Assembly (NCBI RefSeq): GCF_900302465.1
Contig: NZ_OMOR01000001.1
Location: 3,318,729 to 3,382,728, forward strand
DNA from: Ascidiaceihabitans donghaensis
GTDB lineage: Bacteria > Pseudomonadota > Alphaproteobacteria > Rhodobacterales > Rhodobacteraceae
Direction: 5' to 3'
Length of the DNA: 64,000 nucleotides
Within the stretch, counting starts at the first letter, position 1, and each line of letters opens with the position of its first letter. A model generated the notes under the pieces. It searched no databases. It was not told the origin of the DNA and was given only the letters and a program-made list of their open reading frames with translations. The position numbers were made by a program, and so were the translations under genes. Shown here one piece after another: positions 1 to 8,161 of the stretch.

Positions 1-1
1 G

Positions 2-589
2 AACGTCTGGGTCATTCCGGGGCTAAAGCAAACCGCGCCCGCCGATGTGATGCGCGGTGAAGAAACCCAAATCGCCGGATTTTTGGCTTTGAACGATGGC
101 TGGGATGGCGTGATCTGTTTGCCCGGCACGCACACCAAATGGGCGCATGTCAGTGCAGGTGAAGTCGTGTCTTTCCAGACCTTCATGACGGGCGAACAAT
201 TTGCTTTGCTGACAGAAAACTCGGTCTTGAAGCATTCGATCGGAACCGGTTGGGACGACGCTGCCTTTAAGGATGCGCTGAACGATACGATGTCGCGGCC
301 TGAACGGCTGGCAGCGTATCTGTTCAATTTGCGCGCCCGTGATCTGCTTGAGGGCTTTGATGCAGACAGCGCCCGCGCCCGTCTTTCGGGCTTGTTGCTT
401 GGGGCGGAACTGTCGGCGGCACGGCCTTTTTGGTTGGGTCAGAATGTGGCCATCATCGGCGACGACACGCTGGCGCGGGCCTATGCAATGGCGCTAGACG
501 CACAAGGTGTACCGGCCCTTGTTGCGGATGCCGCCCGCATGACATTGGCCGGACTTCAGGCCGCCTACCGCACAACAAAGGACAGCTGA
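2..589 (+). CDS. dgoK: 2-dehydro-3-deoxygalactonokinase, C-terminal part (cut by window edge)
   Basis: Phosphorylates 2-dehydro-3-deoxygalactonate with ATP to the 6-phosphate in galactonate breakdown (cytoplasm). The reading frame is open from base 2, so the true start lies outside the window; about 195 residues are visible. The DgoK-typical stretch VIPGLKQ...DVMRGEETQ stands at the visible N-terminus, followed by LPGTHTKWAHV, a sugar-kinase-like segment, and a C-terminal Rossmann-like IIGDDTLARAY. The stop is one base before the dgoA start, which strongly suggests one operon. Family assignment is firm; the ATP-binding N-terminal half cannot be seen. Confidence 0.9.
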   Translation, partial: NVWVIPGLKQTAPADVMRGEETQIAGFLALNDGWDGVICLPGTHTKWAHVSAGEVVSFQTFMTGEQFALLTENSVLKHSIGTGWDDAAFKDALNDTMSRPERLAAYLFNLRARDLLEGFDADSARARLSGLLLGAELSAARPFWLGQNVAIIGDDTLARAYAMALDAQGVPALVADAARMTLAGLQAAYRTTKDS

Positions 590-590
590 C

Positions 591-1193
591 ATGACCCGCA
601 ATCTGATCGCCATTCTGCGTGGGATCACCCCACCAGACGCCGTCGCTGTGACCCAAGCCATCCTGGACGCTGGCATCACCACTATCGAAGTGCCCATGAA
701 TTCACCAAACGCTTTGCAAAGCATATCGGAAATGGTCCAAGCATTTGGGGATGTGACCATCGGCGCGGGCACCGTTCTGGACTGTGCGCAGGTGCAAGCC
801 GTCCATGATGCTGGTGGCACCCTGATCGTATCCCCCAATTGCGACACTGACGTCATCGCCAAAACCAAAACGCTGAACATGCAAAGCTGGCCAGGTGTTT
901 TCACACCGACAGAAGCCTTTGCAGCATTGAAAGCCGGTGCAGATGGTCTGAAACTATTCCCCGGCAACATGGCAGGCCCTTCGGGGCTGCAAGCGCTGCG
1001 CGCGGTGCTGCCGCCATCCACCCAAGTCTATGCCGTCGGCGGCGCGGGCCCCGACAACTTTGGCACTTGGATGAAGGCCAGCGCGGACGGGTTTGGCATT
1101 GGCTCTGCCATCTACAAGCCGGGCATGTCGGCACAAGATGTCAGCACACAGGCCCAAGCCATCGTTGCGGCCTATGACGCTGCTTTGACATGA
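591..1193 (+). CDS. dgoA: 2-dehydro-3-deoxy-6-phosphogalactonate aldolase
   Basis: Cleaves 2-dehydro-3-deoxy-6-phosphogalactonate to pyruvate and glyceraldehyde-3-phosphate. It has 200 residues, the normal length of class I KDPG/KDPGal aldolases. Visible active-site elements are R10 (ILRGI), E33 in GITTIEVPMNSP (the NSP variant is typical of DgoA; Eda usually has LRTP there) and the Schiff-base lysine K121 in DGLKLFPGNM. It follows dgoK by one base and overlaps the next gene by ATGA, so translation is probably coupled. A separate eda paralogue lies at 13470-14105, which supports assigning this copy to the galactonate branch. Confidence 0.93.
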   Translation: MTRNLIAILRGITPPDAVAVTQAILDAGITTIEVPMNSPNALQSISEMVQAFGDVTIGAGTVLDCAQVQAVHDAGGTLIVSPNCDTDVIAKTKTLNMQSWPGVFTPTEAFAALKAGADGLKLFPGNMAGPSGLQALRAVLPPSTQVYAVGGAGPDNFGTWMKASADGFGIGSAIYKPGMSAQDVSTQAQAIVAAYDAALT

Positions 1194-2029
1194 GCACCAT
1201 CTTCGACACCCGCATCTGCGCCTTGGGCGAAGGGCCATTGTGGCACCCAACCCGCAAGCAGTTGTTCTGGTTTGATATTTTGGGCAAGAGGCTGCTGACC
1301 CAAGCGGGCGAAGACCCTCAAGAGTGGCAGTTTGACGAACATTTCTCGGCTGCAGGCTGGGTAGATGACACCACGCTATTCATGGCATCCGAAACCGGCC
1401 TTTGGCGCTTTGACATCACCACCGGAGCGTTAAGCCGCATCACAACCCTTGAGGCCGACAACCCCGTGACACGCTCAAACGACGGGCGCGCAGACCCGTG
1501 GGGTGGGTTTTGGATCGGCACCATGGGCAAGAACACCGAACGCTATGCTGGGGCGATCTACCGCTATTTCAACGGCGAGCTGCGCAAGCTTTGCAGCGGC
1601 ATTACCGTGTCCAACGCCATATGTTTTGCACCCAACCGCAGCCATGCCTACTACACAGACACGTTTAACAAGCGCGTTATGCGGCAAAACCTTGACCGCT
1701 ATGGCTGGCCCGAAGGCGACGCATCGGTGTTTCTGGATTTGCGAGAAGACGGCTTAAACCCAGACGGGGCTGTCATAGATGCTGCGGGCAATATGTGGCT
1801 GGCGCAATGGGGGGCCGCGCGGGTCGGGGTATATGCCCCGGACGGCAGCTTTGTGAAAGCGGTGGATGTGGGCGGCACGCAGGCCTCATGCCCTGCGTTT
1901 GGCGGCGATGACCTAAGCGATCTTTACATCACAAGTGCGGCCACAGGGCTGACAGGGGCACGCGATGGCATGACCTTTGTGCAAACAAACGCGGGCCAAG
2001 GTCTGCCTGAACCACGGGTGCTGCTATGA
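1190..2029 (+). CDS. SMP-30/gluconolactonase-family lactonase, probably galactonolactonase
   Basis: A 279-residue six-bladed beta-propeller of the SMP-30/gluconolactonase/LRE family, metal-dependent sugar lactone hydrolases. Metal-site elements of the family are visible: EGPLWHP with E14, RSNDGRADPWGGFWIG, TVSNAICFAPN and LNPDGAVID. The start overlaps the dgoA stop (ATGA), and its own stop overlaps the GH42 start in the same way. Lying between a beta-galactosidase and KDPGal aldolase, the natural substrate would be D-galactono-lactone made from galactose by a galactose dehydrogenase not in this window. That substrate is inferred from context; sequence alone cannot separate gluco- from galactono-lactonase. 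Confidence 0.88.
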   Translation: MSTIFDTRICALGEGPLWHPTRKQLFWFDILGKRLLTQAGEDPQEWQFDEHFSAAGWVDDTTLFMASETGLWRFDITTGALSRITTLEADNPVTRSNDGRADPWGGFWIGTMGKNTERYAGAIYRYFNGELRKLCSGITVSNAICFAPNRSHAYYTDTFNKRVMRQNLDRYGWPEGDASVFLDLREDGLNPDGAVIDAAGNMWLAQWGAARVGVYAPDGSFVKAVDVGGTQASCPAFGGDDLSDLYITSAATGLTGARDGMTFVQTNAGQGLPEPRVLL

Positions 2030-3900
2030 TCCCGGAACTTGGCGTGTGCTACTACCCCGAGCACTGGGACGAAGCGATGTGGGCCGAAGACGCCGCCCGC
2101 ATGGTAGAGACAGGGATCACATGGGTGCGCATCGCGGAATTCGCGTGGTCGCGGCTGGAACCTGTGCCGGGACACTTCACGTTTGAATGGCTGGACAAGG
2201 CCATCGGCATCTTGGCAGGGCACGGATTGAAGGTGGTGATGTGCACGCCAACCGCCACGCCGCCGCGTTGGATGATCGATCGCTATCCCGATATGCTGGC
2301 CGTCGATGGTGCAGGGCAACCGCGCACATTCGGATCACGGCGGCACTATTGCTTTTCGCATTTGGGATACCGCGCCGAAAGCGTGCGCATCGCGCAAGCG
2401 CTAGGGGAACGATACGGGCGTGATCCGCGCATTCACGCGTGGCAGATCGACAACGAATACGGCTGCCACGATACGGTGATCAGCTATTCCGACCATGCAA
2501 AAACCGCCTTCCAAGGGTGGTGCGCCCAGCGGTACGGCGACATCAAAACACTCAACACGGCATGGGGGAACGTGTTTTGGTCGATCGAATACACGGATTT
2601 CGACCAGATCGCCCTGCCACATCTGACCGTGACACAACCCAACCCTGCGCATGAGCTGGCATTCCGGCGGTTTTCATCAGATCAGGTCACGGCCTACAAC
2701 CGCGCCCAAGCACAGGCTTTGCGGCACGCCACCGACGCACCGCTGATCCACAACTACATGGGGCGCATCCTTGAATTTGATCATTTCGATGTGGGGGCCG
2801 ACCTCGATATCGCGTCATGGGACAGCTACCCGATCGGGTTTCTATCGGACAGATTGGACGCCTCGGAGGCACACAAAGCCAAATACCTGCAACAGGGCGA
2901 CCCCGACATGCAGGCCTTTCACCACGATCTTTACCGCAGTGTCGGCAAAGGGCGCTGGTGGGTGATGGAACAACAGCCCGGTCCGGTGAACTGGGCGCCC
3001 TACAACCCCGCGCCGCTTGAAGGCATGGTGCGGCTGTGGACGTGGGAAGCGATTGCACATGGCGCCGAAGTGGTCAGCTATTTCAGATGGCGCCAAGCCC
3101 CGTTTGCGCAAGAACAGATGCACGCAGGGTTGCTGACCCCGCAAAACATACCTGCACCCGGCATGACAGAAGCCGCGCAGGTGGCCCGCGAAATCGCACA
3201 AATTGGCGCGATCACGCAAAAGAAAGCCGATGCGGCGCTGGTCTTTGACTACGCCTCGGACTGGTCCTGGACAACGCTTCCGCAAGGTGCGGATTTCACC
3301 TATTTCAGGTTGGTGCTTGAGGCGTATAAAGCGATGCGTCGTGCGGGGCTAACAGTCGACATCTTGCCCGTAACAGCCAGATCTTTCGACGGATATGATG
3401 TGGTTCTGGCGCCGGGATTGGCACAAATCCCCGACAGCCTGACGCAAACCGACAGCAAGGTGGTATTGGGCCCCCGCACAGGCACCGTCACGGAAGAATT
3501 GCGCATACCCACCAGCGACACATCACCCCTGCCACAGTTCTCCGAAAGCCTGCCACCAGATCATAAACGCAGTGTGCAGGACGCAGGGCATGTGGTGCAC
3601 TGGCAAGAAACATGGGATGTAGCGGACAGCGATCAAACCATCATTTCAGATGATGCAGGCAAAGCCGTCCTGTTTGAAAGCGACGGGCAATTCAGACTGG
3701 CGGCGTGGCCAGACGAAACGCTTTGGGACACTATTTTGGGGCAGCTCATAGCCGCAAAACCCACAGGCGATTTGCGGGTGCGCACCACACAAGACCACAT
3801 ATTTGTGATCAATTACACAAACGAAGACCAAAGCTACGAGGGCCACAAAATCAAAGGATGCGACCTTGCGATTTTCAAAGACGGCAGCCGAATTCTTTAG
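2026..3900 (+). CDS. Beta-galactosidase, glycoside hydrolase family 42
   Basis: Retaining beta-galactosidase of 624 residues. The N-terminal TIM barrel starts with LGVCYYPEHW. E144 in WQIDNEYG is the expected acid/base and E315 in WWVMEQQPGPVNW the expected nucleophile; both match GH42 motifs. The trimerisation domain (about 390-570) and a short C-terminal beta domain follow. There is no signal peptide, so it should act on imported galactosides in the cytoplasm. It is the last gene of the coupled dgoK-dgoA-lactonase unit (4-base overlap) and would feed galactose into it. The residue pair is complete, so it should be active. Confidence 0.93.
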   Translation: MIPELGVCYYPEHWDEAMWAEDAARMVETGITWVRIAEFAWSRLEPVPGHFTFEWLDKAIGILAGHGLKVVMCTPTATPPRWMIDRYPDMLAVDGAGQPRTFGSRRHYCFSHLGYRAESVRIAQALGERYGRDPRIHAWQIDNEYGCHDTVISYSDHAKTAFQGWCAQRYGDIKTLNTAWGNVFWSIEYTDFDQIALPHLTVTQPNPAHELAFRRFSSDQVTAYNRAQAQALRHATDAPLIHNYMGRILEFDHFDVGADLDIASWDSYPIGFLSDRLDASEAHKAKYLQQGDPDMQAFHHDLYRSVGKGRWWVMEQQPGPVNWAPYNPAPLEGMVRLWTWEAIAHGAEVVSYFRWRQAPFAQEQMHAGLLTPQNIPAPGMTEAAQVAREIAQIGAITQKKADAALVFDYASDWSWTTLPQGADFTYFRLVLEAYKAMRRAGLTVDILPVTARSFDGYDVVLAPGLAQIPDSLTQTDSKVVLGPRTGTVTEELRIPTSDTSPLPQFSESLPPDHKRSVQDAGHVVHWQETWDVADSDQTIISDDAGKAVLFESDGQFRLAAWPDETLWDTILGQLIAAKPTGDLRVRTTQDHIFVINYTNEDQSYEGHKIKGCDLAIFKDGSRIL

Positions 3901-3918
3901 GCCAATCCCGTCTTTTTC

Positions 3919-3957
3919 CTAAAAAATCCCGGGGGAGCGCGGGGGCAGAGCCCCCAA
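3919..3957 (+). repeat. GC-rich intergenic hairpin element, copy A
   Basis: Lies between the converging GH42 and KduD-like genes. A run of A, then TCCCGGGGGAG, then the perfect hairpin GGGGGC-AGA-GCCCCC (3941-3955). The same pattern recurs near 21504, 45071 (minus) and 55578. It may act as a bidirectional terminator. Confidence 0.6.
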
Positions 3958-3962
3958 TCACA

Positions 3963-4733
3963 CTAACGGCCCATCCAGCCGCCATCGACGGTCAAAACTG
4001 TGCCATGCACATAAGATGCGGCCTCTGATGCCAAAAACACCGCGGCCCCACCAAAATCAGCAGGCGTGCCCCAACGGCCCGCTGGAATACGTTCCAGAAT
4101 AGATTTTGAACGCACAGGATCATCTTGCAGCGCTTGGGTATTGTCGGTGGCGATGTAACCCGGGGCGATGGCATTGACGTTCACGCCCTGCCCCGCCCAT
4201 TCATTGGCAAGTGCCTTGGTCAACTGCCCGATACCACCTTTGGATGCGGCATACCCCGGCACGGTGATCCCACCTTGAAACGTCAACAACGAGGCTGTGA
4301 AAATGATCTTGCCGGAGCCTCGCGCCAGCATGCCACGGCCAATTTCGCGTGACAGCACAAACTGGGCGTTCAGGTTCACCTCGATCACTTCGTCCCAAAG
4401 CGCGTCATCATGGTCTGCGGCAGGTTTGCGCAGAATCGTGCCGGCATTGTTGATCAGGATGTCCGGCTCTATGCCATCGGCTTCGATTTGGGCAGCAAAG
4501 CCACGCACCGCGCTGCGGTCCGAAAAGTCGCATTGGTAGGCTTTGAAAGACCGCCCCATAGAGGTAACGGATTTTTCAACATCGCTGCCTGACAATTCCA
4601 GCGATGCGGAAACGCCAACGATGTCAGCACCGGCCGAGGCCAAAGCCTCTGCGATGCCACGCCCGATACCGCGCTTTGCCCCCGTAACAAGAGCCGTTTT
4701 TCCAGACAGGTCGAATGTAGACAAAATGCTCAT
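3963..4733 (-). CDS. kduD: SDR oxidoreductase, KduD-like (2-deoxy-D-gluconate 3-dehydrogenase type)
   Basis: A 256-residue classical short-chain dehydrogenase with the cofactor motif TGAKRGIG (18-25), NNAG, and the catalytic set S148, Y161, K165 (YAASK). The stretch LTKALANEWAGQGVNVNAIAPGYIATDNTQAL is characteristic of KduD/2-deoxygluconate dehydrogenases. The probable reaction is NAD-dependent oxidation of a keto-deoxy sugar acid. It is co-directional with the zinc dehydrogenase upstream (3-base gap), so the two form an operon. The subfamily call is good; the true substrate is uncertain and could be another sugar acid linked to the neighbouring galactonate genes. Confidence 0.82.
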   Translation of the reverse strand: MSILSTFDLSGKTALVTGAKRGIGRGIAEALASAGADIVGVSASLELSGSDVEKSVTSMGRSFKAYQCDFSDRSAVRGFAAQIEADGIEPDILINNAGTILRKPAADHDDALWDEVIEVNLNAQFVLSREIGRGMLARGSGKIIFTASLLTFQGGITVPGYAASKGGIGQLTKALANEWAGQGVNVNAIAPGYIATDNTQALQDDPVRSKSILERIPAGRWGTPADFGGAAVFLASEAASYVHGTVLTVDGGWMGR

Positions 4734-4736
4734 GGG

Positions 4737-5762
4737 TTATGCTCCTACCTTGATCAGGCTTTTCATGGCTGTGGGGCTGGCATCAAGATTTTCGAACGCC
4801 TGCTGGATGTCCGCCAAAGGCGCCACATCGGTGATGACTGTATCCGCATCCACGCCGCCCGACGTGATCATGGTGATGGCCTTTTCATAGTCCACGGGTT
4901 CATACACGCGCACCCCGATCAGCTGCAATTCGCGCCAGAAAAACTGGAACATGTCCACGGCGGGTTTGGCGGCATGAATGGCCACCATCACAATCCGGGC
5001 GCGTGTCGCAGCACAGGCCGTCATCGCATCGACACCGGGTTGGGTTCCGGACACTTCAAACACCACATCCGCGCCTTTATCGCCGGTGCGGGTCATGATG
5101 TCCGCCTGCAGATCCGTTTCAGCCGGATTGACCGTGTCAAAACCCAGTTTCTGCAAAATGGCCAAGCGGTGCGCATTGACTTCGGAAATCACAACCTTCC
5201 CGCCTGCGTCACGGGCGACCATGGCCACCAGAACGCCGATGGGACCGCCGCCAATCACCAAAACGTCTTCTCCAGCCTGCAAGTTGGACAAGCGCACGTC
5301 ATGGCACGCAACGGCCACAGGTTCGATCAAGGCGGCATGATCCATACGAATATCGTCGGGCAAAATATGCAACGTGTGCGCAGGGACATTCCAGACTTCT
5401 TGCATGGCACCGTCTGTATCAAGGCCCAAAAACTTCAAAGAATGGCAAATATGCTGATGTCCTGCGCGACAGGCGGGGCAGTCGCCACAATGATCCAAAG
5501 GACGCACAACGACTTTTTGTCCTTTGGTAAACCCTTCACCGTCGGCATCAACGACACCCGACATTTCATGTCCCAAAACGCGCGTGAACCCGACACGTGC
5601 ATCCATATTCCCGTGATAGACATGCATGTCGGTGCCGCAGATCCCGCAAAACGCGATCCGCACCGGCACTTCGCCGGGCTTTGGCGCGGGCAAGGGCACG
5701 TTTTCCAATGTAAATGTTTTGTCGCCACGGTATTGTGCGGCTGCGATCATTGGTTGGCTCAT
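4737..5762 (-). CDS. Zinc-dependent medium-chain dehydrogenase (L-idonate/sorbitol/threonine dehydrogenase group)
   Basis: A 341-residue MDR alcohol dehydrogenase. The GroES-like domain carries the catalytic-zinc residues C42 (CGICGTD) and H65 (LGHE), and a structural-zinc four-cysteine loop DHCGDCPACRAGHQHIC. The Rossmann motif GGGPIGVLVA follows. It oxidises a polyol or sugar acid with NAD(P). Pairing with a KduD-like SDR in one operon (this gene first) resembles sugar-acid catabolic pairs such as L-idonate 5-dehydrogenase plus a keto-reductase, but the substrate is not readable from sequence. It is divergent from the regulator gene at 6086. Confidence 0.8.
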   Translation of the reverse strand: MSQPMIAAAQYRGDKTFTLENVPLPAPKPGEVPVRIAFCGICGTDMHVYHGNMDARVGFTRVLGHEMSGVVDADGEGFTKGQKVVVRPLDHCGDCPACRAGHQHICHSLKFLGLDTDGAMQEVWNVPAHTLHILPDDIRMDHAALIEPVAVACHDVRLSNLQAGEDVLVIGGGPIGVLVAMVARDAGGKVVISEVNAHRLAILQKLGFDTVNPAETDLQADIMTRTGDKGADVVFEVSGTQPGVDAMTACAATRARIVMVAIHAAKPAVDMFQFFWRELQLIGVRVYEPVDYEKAITMITSGGVDADTVITDVAPLADIQQAFENLDASPTAMKSLIKVGA

Positions 5763-6085
5763 TGCGCGTCCCTTTGGATGTGATTTCTGGGCCAGAGGAC
5801 CCTGCCCCCAAGCGCTTCAAACCTAGCGGCAAAGTTGGTTTCGGATCAATGCCCAAACCTCTTTCGGGCACACGAACGGATCAAGTCCTGCACGTACATG
5901 CAACCACAGGTACCGCATGTAGAAATGCCTTGATCGATAGGATACACACCGATTACGTTACACGGCAGGGTGGTGAGGCCGTTTGGTCTACAACAAAGGC
6001 GTAAAATGCGCCAAAAAGGAATTGTATGACGCGGTATATCGGCTTTCAGGCCAGCATCCCTTTTCGTCGGGAGAGCTGAGGCAAA
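5763..6085. other. Divergent intergenic region with an inverted repeat
   Basis: 323 bp between the zinc dehydrogenase (minus) and the CadC-like regulator (plus). I see no gene. The arms TACATGC (5895-5901) and GCATGTA (5915-5921) form a perfect 7-bp inverted repeat with a 13-base spacer, centres about 20 bp apart, a spacing suited to a dimeric regulator. No convincing sigma-70 promoter was identified by eye. The regulator start at 6086 is preceded by GAGCTGAGG as a plausible ribosome binding site. Confidence 0.35.
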
Positions 6086-8125
6086 ATGATGGACAAGGAC
6101 CCGTCACACATTGTGCTGTCTTTGGGCGACGCCACCTATGAGCGTCAATCAGGTCAATTGCGCGATGTGAACGGAGCCGAAATTACGCTGCGCCCACAAT
6201 CAGCTGCGATGCTAAAACTGCTTGCGTCGCGTGTCGGTGAAACCGTCACAAAAGACGCGCTGATCGACGAAGTCTGGTCCGGTCTAAGCGTAACAGACGA
6301 TAGCATTGTGCAATGTATTGCAGATATTCGACGCAACATCGGGGATAAAACACGGCAAATCCTGCGCACGGTGCCCAAAAAGGGATACTGCCTGAGCGCG
6401 CTTGAAAAAGAAGTCGCGGTTGCCCCCCTTGCGTCAGCGCCACACGCACAACATGATACCGTGGTTTCTGTGTTGGCCTTTGCCCGTCGTGTCGGGGCCA
6501 CCCTTCATATCGCCTGTGGAACAGCGGACAACGCTGCGGTTTTTCATGCCGACATGGCGCAGTTCGCAGCAGGCCAGGGCCTGACCATCGCCACCAAAGG
6601 CCCTGATTGGATCGAAATCGCGTGCGAAAGTGCAATGGCGGCTTCGGCATTTGCTTTGCTTGCCGTTGCATCACGTCCTTTGCGCATCGGTATTGATATG
6701 GGGTCTCCACAGGATATGCCCCCCCACCGTGCCCGCCATCTTGCCGCATTGGCCCATGCCGGTGACATCATGATATCGGGCGAAGTGACACAGTTTCTGA
6801 CTGCGGGTCTGGATTGCGATATTCTGGACATTGGCGATTGCGTGCTGCCCGACATCGAAGAACGCACGCGATGCTACAAGATTTTCGACCGCACCCAAAC
6901 GCCCGGCGCAGCCTCTGTCGTCAATCGCGAAGATTTGCTGCCTACGATTGCCATTATCCCGTTCAAAGCCCGCAACCCCGACCCCCAAGCGGCGGTTTTG
7001 GGTGAAGTTCTGGCCGAAGACGTCATTTCCCTGTTATCGCGATCCCTTGAAATCAATGTCATCTCCCGCCTGTCCAGCACCAAGTTTGCACAGCGGGATG
7101 CGTCTTTGGCGGAAATCGGCAAGCTGTTGGGCACCAACTATGTGTTGTCAGGCCGCCACATGGCACGCGGTGGCAAACTGGAAGTCCACGCAGAGCTGGC
7201 AGAGGTCAGCACAGGGCGTATCCTGTGGGCCGACGCCGAAACCTGCGACGTCGATCAAAGCTATTCCGCCCCCGACATCATCGAATGGATCGTGGCGCGC
7301 GTGCAAAAGGCGATTTACACCCGCGCGGTGATGCAAGTGCGTCAGCAGCCCTTGCCCACATTGGAAAGCTACACCCTGTTGATGAGCGCCGTGGCGTTGA
7401 TGCACCGCTTGTCACCGGACGACTTTTTCAAAGCCAAAGTGCTTCTTGAGGCGTTGATGGAACGCGCCCCAAATCAAGCAGCCCCCATCGCATGGATGGC
7501 GCGGTGGCATGTGCTGCGTGTGCAGCAGGGACAATCCCCCGATCCCGGAACCGAAGCGGAACCCGCCCTGGATCTGACAAAACGCGCCCTGGATCTGGAC
7601 CCCGACAACGTGTTGGCCCTTGTGTCTGAAGGCATGGTGCTGACCAATTTGAAGCGCCAGCTGCATGACGCCGAGGAACGCTATAACCGCGCCCTCGACA
7701 TCAGCCCCAACGACGCTGTGGGGCGCCTTTTACGCGGTACCATGTTTGCGTTTCGCGGCGAAGGTCAGGACGCCATACGCGACACCGAACATTCCTTGCG
7801 ACTGACCCCTTTGGACCCCTTGAAGTTCTTCTTTTTATCGCTGACAGCCACCGCATATTTAACGGCAGGCCAAAATGAAAAGGCACTGGAACTTGCAGAG
7901 CTGTCCCTGCGTGCCAACAGCACCCACACCTCGACCTTGCGCGTCAAAGGCGTGGCGCAAATGCGTCTGAACCGGGTCAAAGAAGCCCGCGAAACGGGCG
8001 TAAAGCTGATGAAGTTGCAACCCAATTTACGGGTCAGCGACTGGCTAAGACTTTCCCCCACACGCGATTATGCATGGGGTCAGGAGCTGGGAAACACCAT
8101 GAAAGAAATCGGTATTCCCGAATAA
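6086..8125 (+). CDS. CadC/OmpR-type winged-helix regulator with degenerate cyclase domain, TolB-like domain and TPRs
   Basis: 679 residues with four recognisable parts. Residues about 10-110 are a winged-helix DNA-binding domain (LRPQSAAMLKLLASR...LIDEVWSG...SIVQCIADIRRNIGD). Residues about 125-275 look like a class III cyclase homology domain (PLRIGIDMG...HLAALAHAGDIMISGEV) without recognisable metal-binding aspartates or a transition-state site, so it is probably non-catalytic. Residues about 288-400 (TIAIIPFKA...EVLAEDVISLLSR...NYVLSGRH) match the TolB-like segment often found between cyclase and TPR regions. The rest is TPR-like helices. No transmembrane segment is evident, unlike CadC. 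It lies 36 bp upstream of the PAP2 gene on the same strand and probably controls that cluster. The ligand is unknown. Confidence 0.82.
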   Translation: MMDKDPSHIVLSLGDATYERQSGQLRDVNGAEITLRPQSAAMLKLLASRVGETVTKDALIDEVWSGLSVTDDSIVQCIADIRRNIGDKTRQILRTVPKKGYCLSALEKEVAVAPLASAPHAQHDTVVSVLAFARRVGATLHIACGTADNAAVFHADMAQFAAGQGLTIATKGPDWIEIACESAMAASAFALLAVASRPLRIGIDMGSPQDMPPHRARHLAALAHAGDIMISGEVTQFLTAGLDCDILDIGDCVLPDIEERTRCYKIFDRTQTPGAASVVNREDLLPTIAIIPFKARNPDPQAAVLGEVLAEDVISLLSRSLEINVISRLSSTKFAQRDASLAEIGKLLGTNYVLSGRHMARGGKLEVHAELAEVSTGRILWADAETCDVDQSYSAPDIIEWIVARVQKAIYTRAVMQVRQQPLPTLESYTLLMSAVALMHRLSPDDFFKAKVLLEALMERAPNQAAPIAWMARWHVLRVQQGQSPDPGTEAEPALDLTKRALDLDPDNVLALVSEGMVLTNLKRQLHDAEERYNRALDISPNDAVGRLLRGTMFAFRGEGQDAIRDTEHSLRLTPLDPLKFFFLSLTATAYLTAGQNEKALELAELSLRANSTHTSTLRVKGVAQMRLNRVKEARETGVKLMKLQPNLRVSDWLRLSPTRDYAWGQELGNTMKEIGIPE

Positions 8126-8161
8126 CCAAACACAACACATTTCAAACCAAGGAGCGTTAGT

